In this document: piece by piece, positions 1-5,755 of the stretch
How the letters are laid out: every line of letters starts with the position of its first letter
Position numbering within the stretch: position 1 is the stretch's first letter
IMG/VR virus record: IMGVR_UViG_3300032267_001754
Coordinates: 1-20,691 of that record
Direction: 5' to 3' (one strand)
DNA length: 20,691 bases
Origin: a virus
The notes under the pieces: generated by a model
Databases searched by the model: none
What the model saw: only the letters and a program-made list of their open reading frames with translations
Told to the model about the DNA's origin: nothing
Translations under genes and position numbers: made by a program

Positions 1-85
1 CTTCTTCAGAAGCATTCACATTTTTTCGCATATTTTCACGCATTTGTTTTCGTTGAAAATTCCAGTTTATCATTCTATGAGTCAT
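1..85 (-). CDS. Partial ORF, unknown, 3' end outside the window
   Basis: An open frame begins with ATG at 85 and runs off the left edge, giving the first 28 residues. These are basic and Met/Asn/Arg-rich: MTHRMINW, then a K/R-rich stretch, then NVNASEE. A purine-rich stretch (AAAGAAAG) lies about 10 nt before the ATG and could be a ribosome binding site. It follows the 62-aa coiled-coil gene on the same strand after a 74-nt AT-rich gap. No family is recognised, and with so few residues the call rests mainly on the open frame, the start and the strand agreement with its neighbours. Confidence 0.4.
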   Translation of the reverse strand, partial: MTHRMINWNFQRKQMRENMRKNVNASEE

Positions 86-159
86 TTTATTTTTTTCTTT
101 CTTTGTTATTTGTTATCTTTTATTGTTATGTATATAGTTTACCAGAAAATCCTCAAAAG

Positions 160-348
160 TCAAATTATATTTTCAATTTGTTTTTCGTTGATTGTCATAG
201 AGTTATGATGAGCAACTTCGACTTTATGTTCATATTTTGAGAAACTTTCATCGAGTCTCTTTTGTGATTCTTCCACAGCTTTTTTAAGTTCAGCAGAAGC
301 CTTGTCGATATTTCCTAGGAGGATTTCTAGTTTTGTTTTTCTTTTCAT
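160..348 (-). CDS. Small coiled-coil protein (62 aa), paralogue of the 49-aa protein at 1390-1539
   Basis: The predicted protein is 62 aa, highly charged and helical, with heptad-like spacing (LEILLGNIDKASAELKKAVEE) over about residues 6-50, and no membrane segment or signal peptide. It aligns with the 49-aa protein encoded at 1390-1539: both share K-x-E-x-L-(I/L)-x-N-(I/L)-(D/N)-KAS-x-ELK and then H-x-KVE-x-(A/I)-H. The two genes also share 79 nt of upstream sequence without gaps, so gene and control region were duplicated together. This copy is AT-rich while its sister is GC-rich. Function is unknown; its place beside the lysis genes suggests a small accessory or chaperone-like oligomer, which is inference. 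A GTGATAA motif lies 9 nt before the start and there is no good Shine-Dalgarno sequence. Confidence 0.75.
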   Translation of the reverse strand: MKRKTKLEILLGNIDKASAELKKAVEESQKRLDESFSKYEHKVEVAHHNSMTINEKQIENII

Positions 349-424
349 ACTCTTAATTTATCACATTTTAGAAATTTTGCAAGATATTTCTTCATTTAAA
401 TCTCGTTGATTGACAACGATTTAC
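349..424 (-). promoter_or_regulatory. Duplicated upstream control region, copy 1
   Basis: The 76 nt before the 62-aa gene match, without gaps, the region before the 49-aa gene (1540-1615). Counting the start codon, about 60 of 79 positions agree. The longest invariant block is TGAAGAAATATCTTG (15 nt); GTGATA(A/G)ATT and GTAA(A/G)TCGTTG are also kept. Here CGTTG-TCAAT-CAACG forms a 5-bp hairpin. No clear sigma70 -10/-35 pair with 17-nt spacing was found, so whether this is promoter, operator or leader is open. Confidence 0.55.
358..364 (-). promoter_or_regulatory. GTGATAA start-proximal motif (variant of GTGTAA)
   Basis: GTGATAA ends 9 nt before the ATG of the 62-aa gene, the spacing seen for the GTGTAA sites of the structural genes. 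It is conserved as GTGATAG in the sister gene. Treating it as the same element with one inserted base is inference. Confidence 0.35.
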
Positions 425-456
425 ACACGCAGGGAAGCTGCCTCCGTAAGTCGTTG
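414..456. repeat. Inverted repeat with nested hairpin between hydrolase and 62-aa gene
   Basis: CAACGATTTAC (414-424) is the reverse complement of GTAAGTCGTTG (446-456) at 10 of 11 positions. Between the arms GGAAG-CTG-CCTCC (433-445) can form a smaller hairpin. The structure lies 13 nt after the hydrolase stop and upstream of the 62-aa gene. There is no U-tract, so it is not a textbook intrinsic terminator; attenuator, processing site or protein-binding site are possible. Confidence 0.5.
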
Positions 457-468
457 ATACTCAGCTAC

Positions 469-846
469 TTACAACTTGTAAAACTTGTGGTTGCGTATTG
501 TAGCCACTAGCCTTGCGTCCCTAGCCCACCTAGGAGCGACGCTGATGGCGTGGTAATGGTTCGCACCCTTCACAATGCTTATCATCTGTTTATGGATGAC
601 TAGGTCAGCAAGGTATAGAGCATTCTTGCCTTGTGGAGTTGCGAGAAGTTTCTTTTTAGTAGATTCACTCACTCCGCCATTCCAGAAGCTGAATTGCTTC
701 GGCGACAAGCATACTTGTTTAGCTGATTGGCTACGCTCTATCATTCTTGTTTGAATGACGCTAGCAACTCCAGCCATACCTTCCATACCTTCGCCCCTAG
801 CTTCGCCTAGTATTGTTAATGCTACGATGAATAGTTCTGCTGTCAT
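469..846 (-). CDS. SleB-type cell wall hydrolase (probable endolysin, 125 aa)
   Basis: Starting at ATG 846 the protein is 125 aa. The open frame continues upstream, but this start has GGAAGGGAC about 8 nt before it and lies 4 nt after the preceding stop. The N-terminus carries the signature of the SleB/CwlJ hydrolase family (Hydrolase_2): LTILGEARGEGMEGMAGVA, followed by VIQTRM, a QFSFWNGG motif near residue 55 and a C-terminal HYHA...P.WA...ATIRNHKFYK segment. The Glu of GEARGE (residue 15) is the expected catalytic acid. Family members cut the glycan strand of peptidoglycan; some are cortex-lytic enzymes and many phages use the bare catalytic domain as endolysin. No export signal or binding domain is present, so access to the wall would need a holin-like partner. 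It is the last gene of a GC-rich four-gene cassette. Confidence 0.85.
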   Translation of the reverse strand: MTAELFIVALTILGEARGEGMEGMAGVASVIQTRMIERSQSAKQVCLSPKQFSFWNGGVSESTKKKLLATPQGKNALYLADLVIHKQMISIVKGANHYHAISVAPRWARDARLVATIRNHKFYKL

Positions 847-850
847 AGTA

Positions 851-1270
851 TTAGTCCCTTCCGTTGCTAACTGCACCGCAGTAATCAGAGGGTTTCTCTG
901 CACTGATAGTACCGAGGCTATATCCTTCGGAGCTAGTCGCACCCCAAAGGAAGCAAGTCTGTGCCATCTCATCGATGACGCTCTGTGCTTTAGCCTTGGC
1001 AAGGTCAAGTAGTCCACCCTTGCGTCCCTTGGCGTTGATCTTATTGATCAAGCTATGTAACGCAACCTTGGTGAGAGCGTGCATCACATCATCTGGATGA
1101 GCGTAGAAGTAGAATGCTTTGCCGTTGCCCATATCGTGCAATTTGCCGTTAGTCCCTTCCCAATTATAGACGCTATTGAAGAAGTGATTGATTTGTTTGA
1201 TGTTTCCTTCGAGGAGGTAAGCATTGTTTTCGCCGAAGGTTTGGTAACTGATTTTGAGGTTTTGTTTCAT
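851..1270 (-). CDS. Hypothetical protein (139 aa) upstream of the hydrolase
   Basis: The most likely start is ATG 1270, with AGAAAGG about 12 nt upstream; an in-frame TTG at 1306 would add 12 residues but is less plausible. The product is soluble, with a mixed N-terminal half (SYQTFGENNAYLLEGNIKQ, then HDMGNGKAFYFYAHPDD) and an alanine/lysine-rich helical part (ALTKVALHSLINK to DLAKAKAQSVIDE). No membrane helix, signal peptide or recognised motif was seen. The hydrolase gene starts 4 nt after its stop and the 27-aa membrane gene ends 39 nt before its start, so the three are probably co-transcribed. A role in lysis is suggested by position only. Its GC content is far above that of the structural genes. 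Confidence 0.75.
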   Translation of the reverse strand: MKQNLKISYQTFGENNAYLLEGNIKQINHFFNSVYNWEGTNGKLHDMGNGKAFYFYAHPDDVMHALTKVALHSLINKINAKGRKGGLLDLAKAKAQSVIDEMAQTCFLWGATSSEGYSLGTISAEKPSDYCGAVSNGRD

Positions 1271-1309
1271 AGGTTGTATATTGCCTTTCTGTTTATGTTT
1301 CGTCAAGGG

Positions 1310-1393
1310 TTATTTTTTAGCTGTTACCATAGCGTAGATTCCGATAAGAATGGTTACGATGGTAAGGGTGAGGATGATTTCTATTTGATTCAT
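1310..1393 (-). CDS. 27-aa single-helix membrane protein in the lysis cassette
   Basis: This short gene starts at ATG 1393, overlapping the TGA stop of the 49-aa gene in an ATGA arrangement typical of translational coupling. The peptide begins MNQIE, runs through one uninterrupted hydrophobic helix (IILTLTIVTILIGIYAMV) and ends TAKK, so the basic C-terminus should stay in the cytoplasm. It sits in the same GC-rich operon as the hydrolase. Small membrane peptides in such places are often lysis helpers (pinholin-like or regulatory), but 27 aa is shorter than typical holins and no family is recognised. Support comes from the start/stop overlap, the strand and a clear membrane helix. Confidence 0.6.
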   Translation of the reverse strand: MNQIEIILTLTIVTILIGIYAMVTAKK

Positions 1394-1539
1394 TTGGTCA
1401 TCGCTTCCTGATGGATAGCTTCCACCTTGTTGGCGTGAGCGTCAAGAATAGCGATGGCCTTGGTAGAGGCATCCTTAAGCTCTTGGCTAGCCTTGTTGAG
1501 GTTTGCGATCAGTTGTTCATATTTACTTAATTTCTTCAT
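1390..1539 (-). CDS. Small coiled-coil protein (49 aa), paralogue of the 62-aa protein
   Basis: ATG 1539 opens a 49-codon gene ending in TGA at 1390-1392. The product is helical and charged (KLSKYEQLIANLNKASQ, then ELKDASTKAIAILDAHANKVEAIHQEAMTK) and aligns along its length with the 62-aa protein at 160-348, lacking an insertion and the last dozen residues. It is the first gene of the GC-rich cassette; its stop overlaps the start of the 27-aa membrane gene. Codon choice differs from the AT-rich paralogue, with many C/G third positions, so the two copies probably spent time in different genomes. Function unknown. Confidence 0.7.
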   Translation of the reverse strand: MKKLSKYEQLIANLNKASQELKDASTKAIAILDAHANKVEAIHQEAMTK

Positions 1540-1615
1540 ATAGGTAATCTATCACAGAATAGGATTATCACAAGATATTTCTTCAGTTAAATTTCATTGA
1601 TAGTCAACGACTTAC
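1540..1615 (-). promoter_or_regulatory. Duplicated upstream control region, copy 2
   Basis: This is the gap-free counterpart of 349-424, placed before the first gene of the cassette. It has the same TGAAGAAATATCTTG block, a GTGATAGATT element and GTAAGTCGTTGACT at its far end. TTGACT could serve as a -35 element, but no matching -10 stands at 16-18 nt. Confidence 0.55.
1549..1555 (-). promoter_or_regulatory. GTGATAG start-proximal motif (variant)
   Basis: GTGATAG ends 9 nt before the ATG of the 49-aa gene, matching the spacing of GTGATAA at the paralogue and of GTGTAA at the structural genes. Confidence 0.35.
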
Positions 1616-2000
1616 AGAAAGCCTTAAACCCTACCCCATTTTTTCTATGTTTTTTATTTTTTATAGAGATCCTCATCGAGTGTTTGGGGTTCTGATTTTA
1701 CTTAGGGGTACCCCATTTTTGAAAAAATTACTTCGCTCTAAAACTCAAAAGAGACAGGAGGGGCCTATCTTCAATTTCCACACTATTTTAATATGTTACT
1801 TATTTATACCTAATTTAAATACAATAAATAGCTTATACTCTATCTTATCTTTATTTATACTCTATATATACCCCCTACCCCTTTTTCTAAATCTATAAGA
1901 GATCAATACAAATGAATATACTTAGAAGTAAAAAAATCCGCGGGGCTATTTTTGTTATAAAGTGTTTTTATATATAGCTATTATGGAGACCAACAGCACT
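1616..2000. other. Intergenic region without a convincing gene; short C4-T5 repeats and palindromes
   Basis: About 385 nt lie between the lysis cassette promoter and the stop of the 300-aa gene. Three copies of a TACCCC(A)TTTTT element occur at 1632-1644, 1709-1720 and 1877-1887. The second is part of a perfect palindrome, GGGGTACCCC (1705-1714), followed by ATTTTT. CCGCGG at 1938-1943 has a run of T on the minus strand beyond it and may contribute to ending the gene that stops at 2001, but the palindrome has no loop. The one long plus-strand frame here reads as low-complexity hydrophobic sequence and is not called. Confidence 0.5.
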
Positions 2001-2903
2001 TTAAGTATAATATAAAAATGGATAATAGAATATAACTGAACCACTATCAACCCTAGGAAGAACATCAAGATAACTCAAATTTTCACAAAAACCAAATTTA
2101 AAATTAACTTGCGTAGCTCTACCATTAGTAGAATCATCTCCATCTGGCGCAGTTGTTGAAAATGTTGGTATCTCTACTTTAAAATTTAAAAATTGCCAAT
2201 CGTCTGTATTTGATCCTTGCGTTATTCGTCCAAGATTTTTTAATTTTATAATTCTACTACCATTCCATTGGCTTAAAGGATTATAAATTCTTGGAGGAGA
2301 ATTTTCATAACCATTAATATAATAATAACTATTTGTTCCACCAACTAAAACAGGCATATCTTCTCCACCTATTGTATAATAATTCATATAACTAGGAGCA
2401 ACAAAACCCGCCTGAAAATCTATCCGAACAAATCCAAAATTAAGTGGCCGTAATCGATCATTAGCTGGAACTTTATAAAAACAACCAAAATTAACATAAT
2501 TTCTATTAATTGGGATATCAAATATATTATAATCTAACTGATAAATAGACCAATTATTTTGAAGAGTAAAATTGTCATATTGATCTATGCTAACGTTGCC
2601 TACAGATGGTTGACCCAATGTTGATCCAACACCAAAAGTTTTTATTGAGTGTACATTTCCACCACCATTTGGAATAGTTTCTAAAGATCCATCTCTTCTT
2701 AAATAAACTTTATTGAATACACCGAGATAAGGACCATATTCACCCCAACCAATAGGTGGGTTTTCTGACCATTGCACTTGTCCTTGAGCGCCAGTAGGCA
2801 AGGATGTAAATTGATAAGGAACTATTAGATTTTCTGGTATTCTATATATTGAGCTTCCATCTATAGTTTTGCCATTAAAAGTATGAGATTTTCCAAGCGC
2901 CAT
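2001..2903 (-). CDS. Hypothetical beta-rich, probably virion-associated protein (300 aa)
   Basis: The protein is rich in Tyr, Asn, Gly and Phe with very few Lys/Glu, the composition of extracellular or virion beta proteins. There is no signal peptide, membrane helix or coiled coil. It begins MALGKSHTFNGKTIDG, has a TGAQGQVQW segment near residue 40, and contains aromatic patches such as TNSYYYINGYEN and GSVIFYYPFLYYT at the C-terminus. The GxxGQVxW segment loosely recalls the GxSGxIAW segment of the type A fibre proteins, but the rest does not match, so kinship is only possible. It is transcribed away from the fibre block, from a spacer with a GTGTAA motif 9 nt before its ATG, the arrangement used by the structural genes. 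A fibre tip, adhesin or decoration protein is the best guess; no family is recognised. Confidence 0.75.
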   Translation of the reverse strand: MALGKSHTFNGKTIDGSSIYRIPENLIVPYQFTSLPTGAQGQVQWSENPPIGWGEYGPYLGVFNKVYLRRDGSLETIPNGGGNVHSIKTFGVGSTLGQPSVGNVSIDQYDNFTLQNNWSIYQLDYNIFDIPINRNYVNFGCFYKVPANDRLRPLNFGFVRIDFQAGFVAPSYMNYYTIGGEDMPVLVGGTNSYYYINGYENSPPRIYNPLSQWNGSRIIKLKNLGRITQGSNTDDWQFLNFKVEIPTFSTTAPDGDDSTNGRATQVNFKFGFCENLSYLDVLPRVDSGSVIFYYPFLYYT

Positions 2904-2912
2904 ATATAAAAA

Positions 2913-2918
2913 TTACAC
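2913..2918 (-). promoter_or_regulatory. GTGTAA start-proximal motif before the 300-aa gene
   Basis: GTGTAATTTTTATAT directly precedes the ATG on the minus strand (9 nt between GTGTAA and ATG). It lies in non-coding DNA, only 11 bp from its plus-strand partner at 2930-2935. No Shine-Dalgarno sequence is present. Confidence 0.5.
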
Positions 2919-2929
2919 AACATTAAGTA

Positions 2930-2935
2930 GTGTAA
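2930..2935 (+). promoter_or_regulatory. GTGTAA start-proximal motif before the plus-strand block
   Basis: AGTGTAATAATACATTAT directly precedes ATG 2947, with 11 nt between the motif and the start. It is the outward-facing partner of the minus-strand site at 2913-2918 within a 43-bp divergent spacer. Confidence 0.5.
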
Positions 2936-2946
2936 TAATACATTAT

Positions 2947-3171
2947 ATGAAATATGATATTAAACTATTAGCTTTAACCATATTATTAGTATCTTTATAT
3001 TACTTTATTAGTCATAGCAATGTTATAAAATTAACTAAAAACGAGCCCATCCAAGATAATGTCAAATATATTGATAATAATTTACCAAAAATTACCACGG
3101 CCAAACCTTTATATTCTGTGCGCGAGCCCAATTTTTTAGGACTAGGTGGCAATTATAAATCAAAAAATTAA
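2947..3171 (+). CDS. Small membrane-anchored protein (74 aa)
   Basis: An N-terminal hydrophobic helix (LLALTILLVSLYYFIS, about residues 7-22) after MKYDIK is followed by a polar tail of about 50 residues, so the protein is probably a single-pass inner-membrane protein with the tail outside the cytoplasm, or an uncleaved signal anchor. It has no lipobox and no recognised domain. The next gene starts 4 nt after its stop (or overlaps it by 26 nt if the upstream GTG is used), so the two membrane proteins are probably made together. Confidence 0.7.
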   Translation: MKYDIKLLALTILLVSLYYFISHSNVIKLTKNEPIQDNVKYIDNNLPKITTAKPLYSVREPNFLGLGGNYKSKN

Positions 3172-3175
3172 AAAT

Positions 3176-4159
3176 ATGTTTAAATACTTATTAGGCTTAT
3201 CAGCTTTATTGTTAGCAGGGTGTGGAGCTTTCTTTTCTGTGAAAGGTATAGGATTACTATTCTCTGGTAGCTTTATAGCATCAATAATCATGGCAAGTAG
3301 TTTAGAGTTTGGAAAAATAATGGCAACTAGCTTTTTATATCGTTATTGGAAAAAAATTAACAATATTATTAGATCATATCTATTAGCGGCAATTATTGTA
3401 TTGATGGCAATTACTAGTTTAGGTATATTTGGGTTTCTAAGTCAAGCCTTTTACTCAACTAAAAGCAATATAGATGGTATAGAATCCCAAGTAGTTTTAT
3501 TAGAGAATAAAAAACAATCATTAAATAGTCAAATAGCTTCAAATAACGAAAGAATTAAAACGCTAACAGAAACTAGAAAAAATCAAGAATCTAATATGAC
3601 TAAAGCTCTAGATCAATCCACAATAACTACAGTTACAAAATCTGGAGGTTTATTTAGTAAAGATACTCAAGAAAAAGTAATAGATAAAAAATCAGTAGAA
3701 TTAAAATCTAAAACTTTAGATACTATGCAAACTAGCATATCATCATTAGAATCTAATATAGAAAAAATTAATAATATTAACAATACTTTATTAGCTGAAA
3801 TTAATACTGTTGATAGCTCCATCATCTCTTTAAGACAGCAAATTACAAAATCAGATATAGGAACTTATAAATTTATAGCAGAAGCTTTTAATGCTAAAAT
3901 AGAAACAGTAGTTAAGTGGTTTATACTTATAATTGTTTGCGTTTTTGATCCGCTAGCAGTTTCACTTTTATTAGCTTATAATATAACATCTAATAAAAAA
4001 GAAGATATAGAAATAAAACCAAAAATACTAGAAAAAGAAAAGCTAGACATAGAAACTTCTAGTGGACAAGAGATAAAAGTAGAGCAAAAAGATGAACCCA
4101 AAGAACATATATTAGAAAAAGTTTATAATAATTTTAATTACTGTAATAGAAAGGGCTAA
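3176..4159 (+). CDS. Multi-pass membrane protein with large central coiled coil
   Basis: From ATG 3176 the product is 327 aa; an in-frame GTG at 3146 with AGGA upstream would give 337 aa. Helices span roughly residues 3-22, 28-48, 66-86 and 243-265. The hydrophilic stretch between the third and fourth is a long coiled coil (ESQVVLLENKKQSLNSQI; SISSLESNIEKINNINN) interrupted by a Gly/Ser/Lys-rich linker. The C-terminal 60 residues are charged and Lys/Glu-rich. Similar layouts (three N-terminal helices, coiled coil, VKWFILIIVCVFDPLAV helix) occur in uncharacterised proteins of large aquatic phages, from memory. The first helix contains LLAGC, which looks like a lipobox, but the residues after it continue into membrane sequence, so lipidation is doubtful. 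A role in the host envelope is inference. Confidence 0.8.
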   Translation: MFKYLLGLSALLLAGCGAFFSVKGIGLLFSGSFIASIIMASSLEFGKIMATSFLYRYWKKINNIIRSYLLAAIIVLMAITSLGIFGFLSQAFYSTKSNIDGIESQVVLLENKKQSLNSQIASNNERIKTLTETRKNQESNMTKALDQSTITTVTKSGGLFSKDTQEKVIDKKSVELKSKTLDTMQTSISSLESNIEKINNINNTLLAEINTVDSSIISLRQQITKSDIGTYKFIAEAFNAKIETVVKWFILIIVCVFDPLAVSLLLAYNITSNKKEDIEIKPKILEKEKLDIETSSGQEIKVEQKDEPKEHILEKVYNNFNYCNRKG

Positions 4160-4160
4160 T

Positions 4161-4166
4161 GTGTAA
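4161..4166 (+). promoter_or_regulatory. GTGTAA start-proximal motif, fibre unit 1
   Basis: GTGTAATTTACTTT directly precedes ATG 4175 (8 nt after GTGTAA). The preceding gene stops at 4159, so the motif is wholly non-coding here; its conservation cannot come from the protein end that overlaps it in other units. Confidence 0.55.
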
Positions 4167-4174
4167 TTTACTTT

Positions 4175-4456
4175 ATGAGAACGTTTAATGGACTTCAAAT
4201 TTTTACGGATCAGTTAACAAACACTGGACAACTTGATCTTAGATACATTCAATTAACTGGAAATCAAGAAGTAGTTGGAGAAAAATATTTTTCTTCTGGA
4301 GTTAGAATACAAAATAATTACTCTCCTACTGGAGAATACAGTCCAGGAATTAGCGGACAAATAAAATGGGATAATCAATACATTTATATTTGTGTTAGTG
4401 GAGATGGAACTAATGGAAGATGGTTAGTTTCTCCTTTAGTAGGAAATTGGAGTTAA
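4175..4456 (+). CDS. Type A fibre module protein (93 aa)
   Basis: First of the type A set. The N-terminal cap is MRTFNGLQIFT followed by DQLTNTGQLDLRY, a segment of the kind found between modules of long phage fibres (TGQLDLRY-x-LTGN). A variable middle (residues 30-55) follows, and the C-terminal segment SGQIKWDNQYIYICVSGDG ends in W. The same ends occur in genes at 5477, 8158, 8451 and 10178, and the cap alone at 11525. The protein is small, beta-rich and Cys-poor, with no signal peptide. The next gene begins 4 nt after the stop in another frame, with GGAG 9 nt before its ATG. It is probably a fibre or adhesin segment; whether it is a connector, an adaptor or a tip is not known. Confidence 0.8.
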   Translation: MRTFNGLQIFTDQLTNTGQLDLRYIQLTGNQEVVGEKYFSSGVRIQNNYSPTGEYSPGISGQIKWDNQYIYICVSGDGTNGRWLVSPLVGNWS

Positions 4457-4460
4457 TTTT

Positions 4461-5468
4461 ATGGCAAGTGGATATAGAGATTTATATTTTATAGAAAAAC
4501 AAGCGAACCAAAGTTTTATTAATATTAAAACAGATGACTTTGGATTACAAATTAGCACAGGAAATTTAAATTCTTTTATAATGGGATCTTCTGGTAATTT
4601 TATAAGTTCTGGATTAGCAAATTCTTTAATTTTTGGTCAAGGCCCAAATCGAATAGCTGCGGGTTCAGCTCTTATTTTAGATTCAAGTAGATCAATTATT
4701 ACTGGAGGAGGAGCGGGTTCAATAATTGGTGGAGCAGCAAATGGAATAGGAAGCTCTGGAAGCGTTGGAATAAATGATTGTTATAATTTAATAGCTGGTG
4801 GTTGCAGAAATACAATAAATACACCAGGCTCAAAAAATATTATTCTTGGCGGTGGATTAAATAGAATTGGGAATGGTGGCGAATTATATCTAAATCCAGA
4901 TGGTAGTAGAGGTGCAGGTACTGCAACAAATTTATCTTCTTCAGTACTAACTGATAATGCAATTATGGGAGGCAATCATAATGAAGTTAATGGCGCTCAA
5001 AGATCTATTATTCTTGGAGGTTATTATAATTCTATGGGGCGATTTATTTCATCTACTTCTGCTCGCGATGTTCTCTCTTCTAATATTTTTAATGGTTTTT
5101 GTAATAGCATGTGTACTACTAGCTATTCCACAATAGTTAATGGAGTATATAATAAAATTCTTGGTCCTTCAGCTCCATTTAATACGACTGTTGACATAGA
5201 TATTGCTGCTCCATTTAACAACGCAATATTAAATGGCAGCTATGCTTCTATAAGAGGAAGTGGTATAACTGTAATTAACGATGGAAGATATAGAGGTGGT
5301 GGACTTGGTTTTACTAATAGAGCGGACTATAATAATAGTAGTACAATATATTTAGATGCAACTAGTGGTGTTAATATAGTTACTGGAAATTTAATATTAA
5401 ATTCTACTGCACGAATTAACCCTACAGATCAAGACTTAAGTTTAAATATAACTGGAACAATAGTGTAA
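4461..5468 (+). CDS. Type B fibre protein with YadA-head-like beta-roll repeats (335 aa)
   Basis: A short cap (residues 1-45, MASGYRDLYFIEKQ onwards) is followed by irregular repeats of about 13-20 residues around S-x-I-x-GG-x-x-N-x-I-x-G (for example IITGGGAGSIIGGAANGIG, IILGGGLNRIG, IMGGNHNEVNG) over about residues 45-270. This is the pattern of left-handed trimeric beta-rolls in YadA-like adhesin heads. The C-terminus, ATSGVNIVTGNLILN then INPTDQDLSLNITGTIV, is shared with other type B proteins. Its repeats are less regular than those of the following genes and include long insertions (residues 195-250). It is translated with the preceding type A gene and closes fibre unit 1. Likely a trimeric fibre shaft or adhesin. 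Confidence 0.8.
   Translation: MASGYRDLYFIEKQANQSFINIKTDDFGLQISTGNLNSFIMGSSGNFISSGLANSLIFGQGPNRIAAGSALILDSSRSIITGGGAGSIIGGAANGIGSSGSVGINDCYNLIAGGCRNTINTPGSKNIILGGGLNRIGNGGELYLNPDGSRGAGTATNLSSSVLTDNAIMGGNHNEVNGAQRSIILGGYYNSMGRFISSTSARDVLSSNIFNGFCNSMCTTSYSTIVNGVYNKILGPSAPFNTTVDIDIAAPFNNAILNGSYASIRGSGITVINDGRYRGGGLGFTNRADYNNSSTIYLDATSGVNIVTGNLILNSTARINPTDQDLSLNITGTIV
5463..5468 (+). promoter_or_regulatory. GTGTAA start-proximal motif, fibre unit 2
   Basis: AGTGTAATTCATTTT precedes ATG 5477 with 8 nt between. GTG TAA also encodes the last Val and the stop of the preceding gene, so this sequence does two jobs. Confidence 0.5.
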
Positions 5469-5476
5469 TTCATTTT

Positions 5477-5746
5477 ATGCGTACATTTAATAATCTTCAA
5501 ATTTTCACCAATCAATTGACCAATAGTGGACAATTAGATTTAAGATACCCTAAAATAACAGGAAACAATTCAGTAGTAAATTTGGATGGGGGAATACGCA
5601 TAGGCGGAATGAATGTTCCACCTTACCAAGATTATCCAGGAAACTCTGGAGATATTGCATGGAATCAAACGCATTTTTATATTTGTTTAAGTGGAGATGG
5701 TGCAACTGGTTTTTGGGCAAGATTAAGTTTAGAAAATTGGACATAA
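5477..5746 (+). CDS. Type A fibre module protein (89 aa)
   Basis: It carries the same cap (MRTFNNLQIFT, NQLTNSGQLDLRY) and tail (GDIAWNQTHFYICLSGDG, ending FWARLSLENWT) as its paralogues. The middle, GGIRIGGMNVPPYQDYPGNS, is nearly identical to that of the gene at 8158, including 44 of 48 nucleotides at 5615-5662 versus 8296-8343, which points to recent duplication or conversion. The gene is 9 nt from the next start and in the same frame, so stop-codon read-through would fuse the two; this is not generally true of the array. No strong ribosome binding site precedes the start. Confidence 0.8.
   Translation: MRTFNNLQIFTNQLTNSGQLDLRYPKITGNNSVVNLDGGIRIGGMNVPPYQDYPGNSGDIAWNQTHFYICLSGDGATGFWARLSLENWT
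5615..5662 (+). repeat. 48-nt direct repeat, copy 1 (type A module)
   Basis: GTTCCACC to GATATTGCATGG here matches 8296-8343 at 44 of 48 positions. It encodes VPPYQDYPGNSGDIAW in both genes; all four differences are silent. Confidence 0.8.
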
Positions 5747-5755
5747 GCTATTTTT

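Noticed and set aside
469-1017. Longer hydrolase start giving 182 aa
   Set aside because: The extra N-terminal residues overlap the upstream 139-aa gene in another frame and show no domain; ATG 846 has a good Shine-Dalgarno sequence and starts just before the family signature.
755-1411. Open frames on the plus strand opposite the lysis genes
   Set aside because: They are antisense to genes with coherent operon spacing and a recognised hydrolase domain; their sequences look like shadows.
1647-1898. 83-codon plus-strand open frame
   Set aside because: It is low-complexity, mostly Leu/Ile/Phe/Tyr from AT-rich DNA, with no ribosome binding site and no coherent domain; kept as intergenic.
1931-1950. 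Intrinsic terminator at CCGCGG followed by T-run (minus strand)
   Set aside because: The palindrome has no loop and no longer stem could be drawn, so it cannot form a usual terminator hairpin.
3176-4159. Lipoprotein (LLAGC lipobox)
   Set aside because: The Cys lies in the first of several adjacent membrane helices and is followed by hydrophobic residues, unlike a lipoprotein linker; chance match is more likely.
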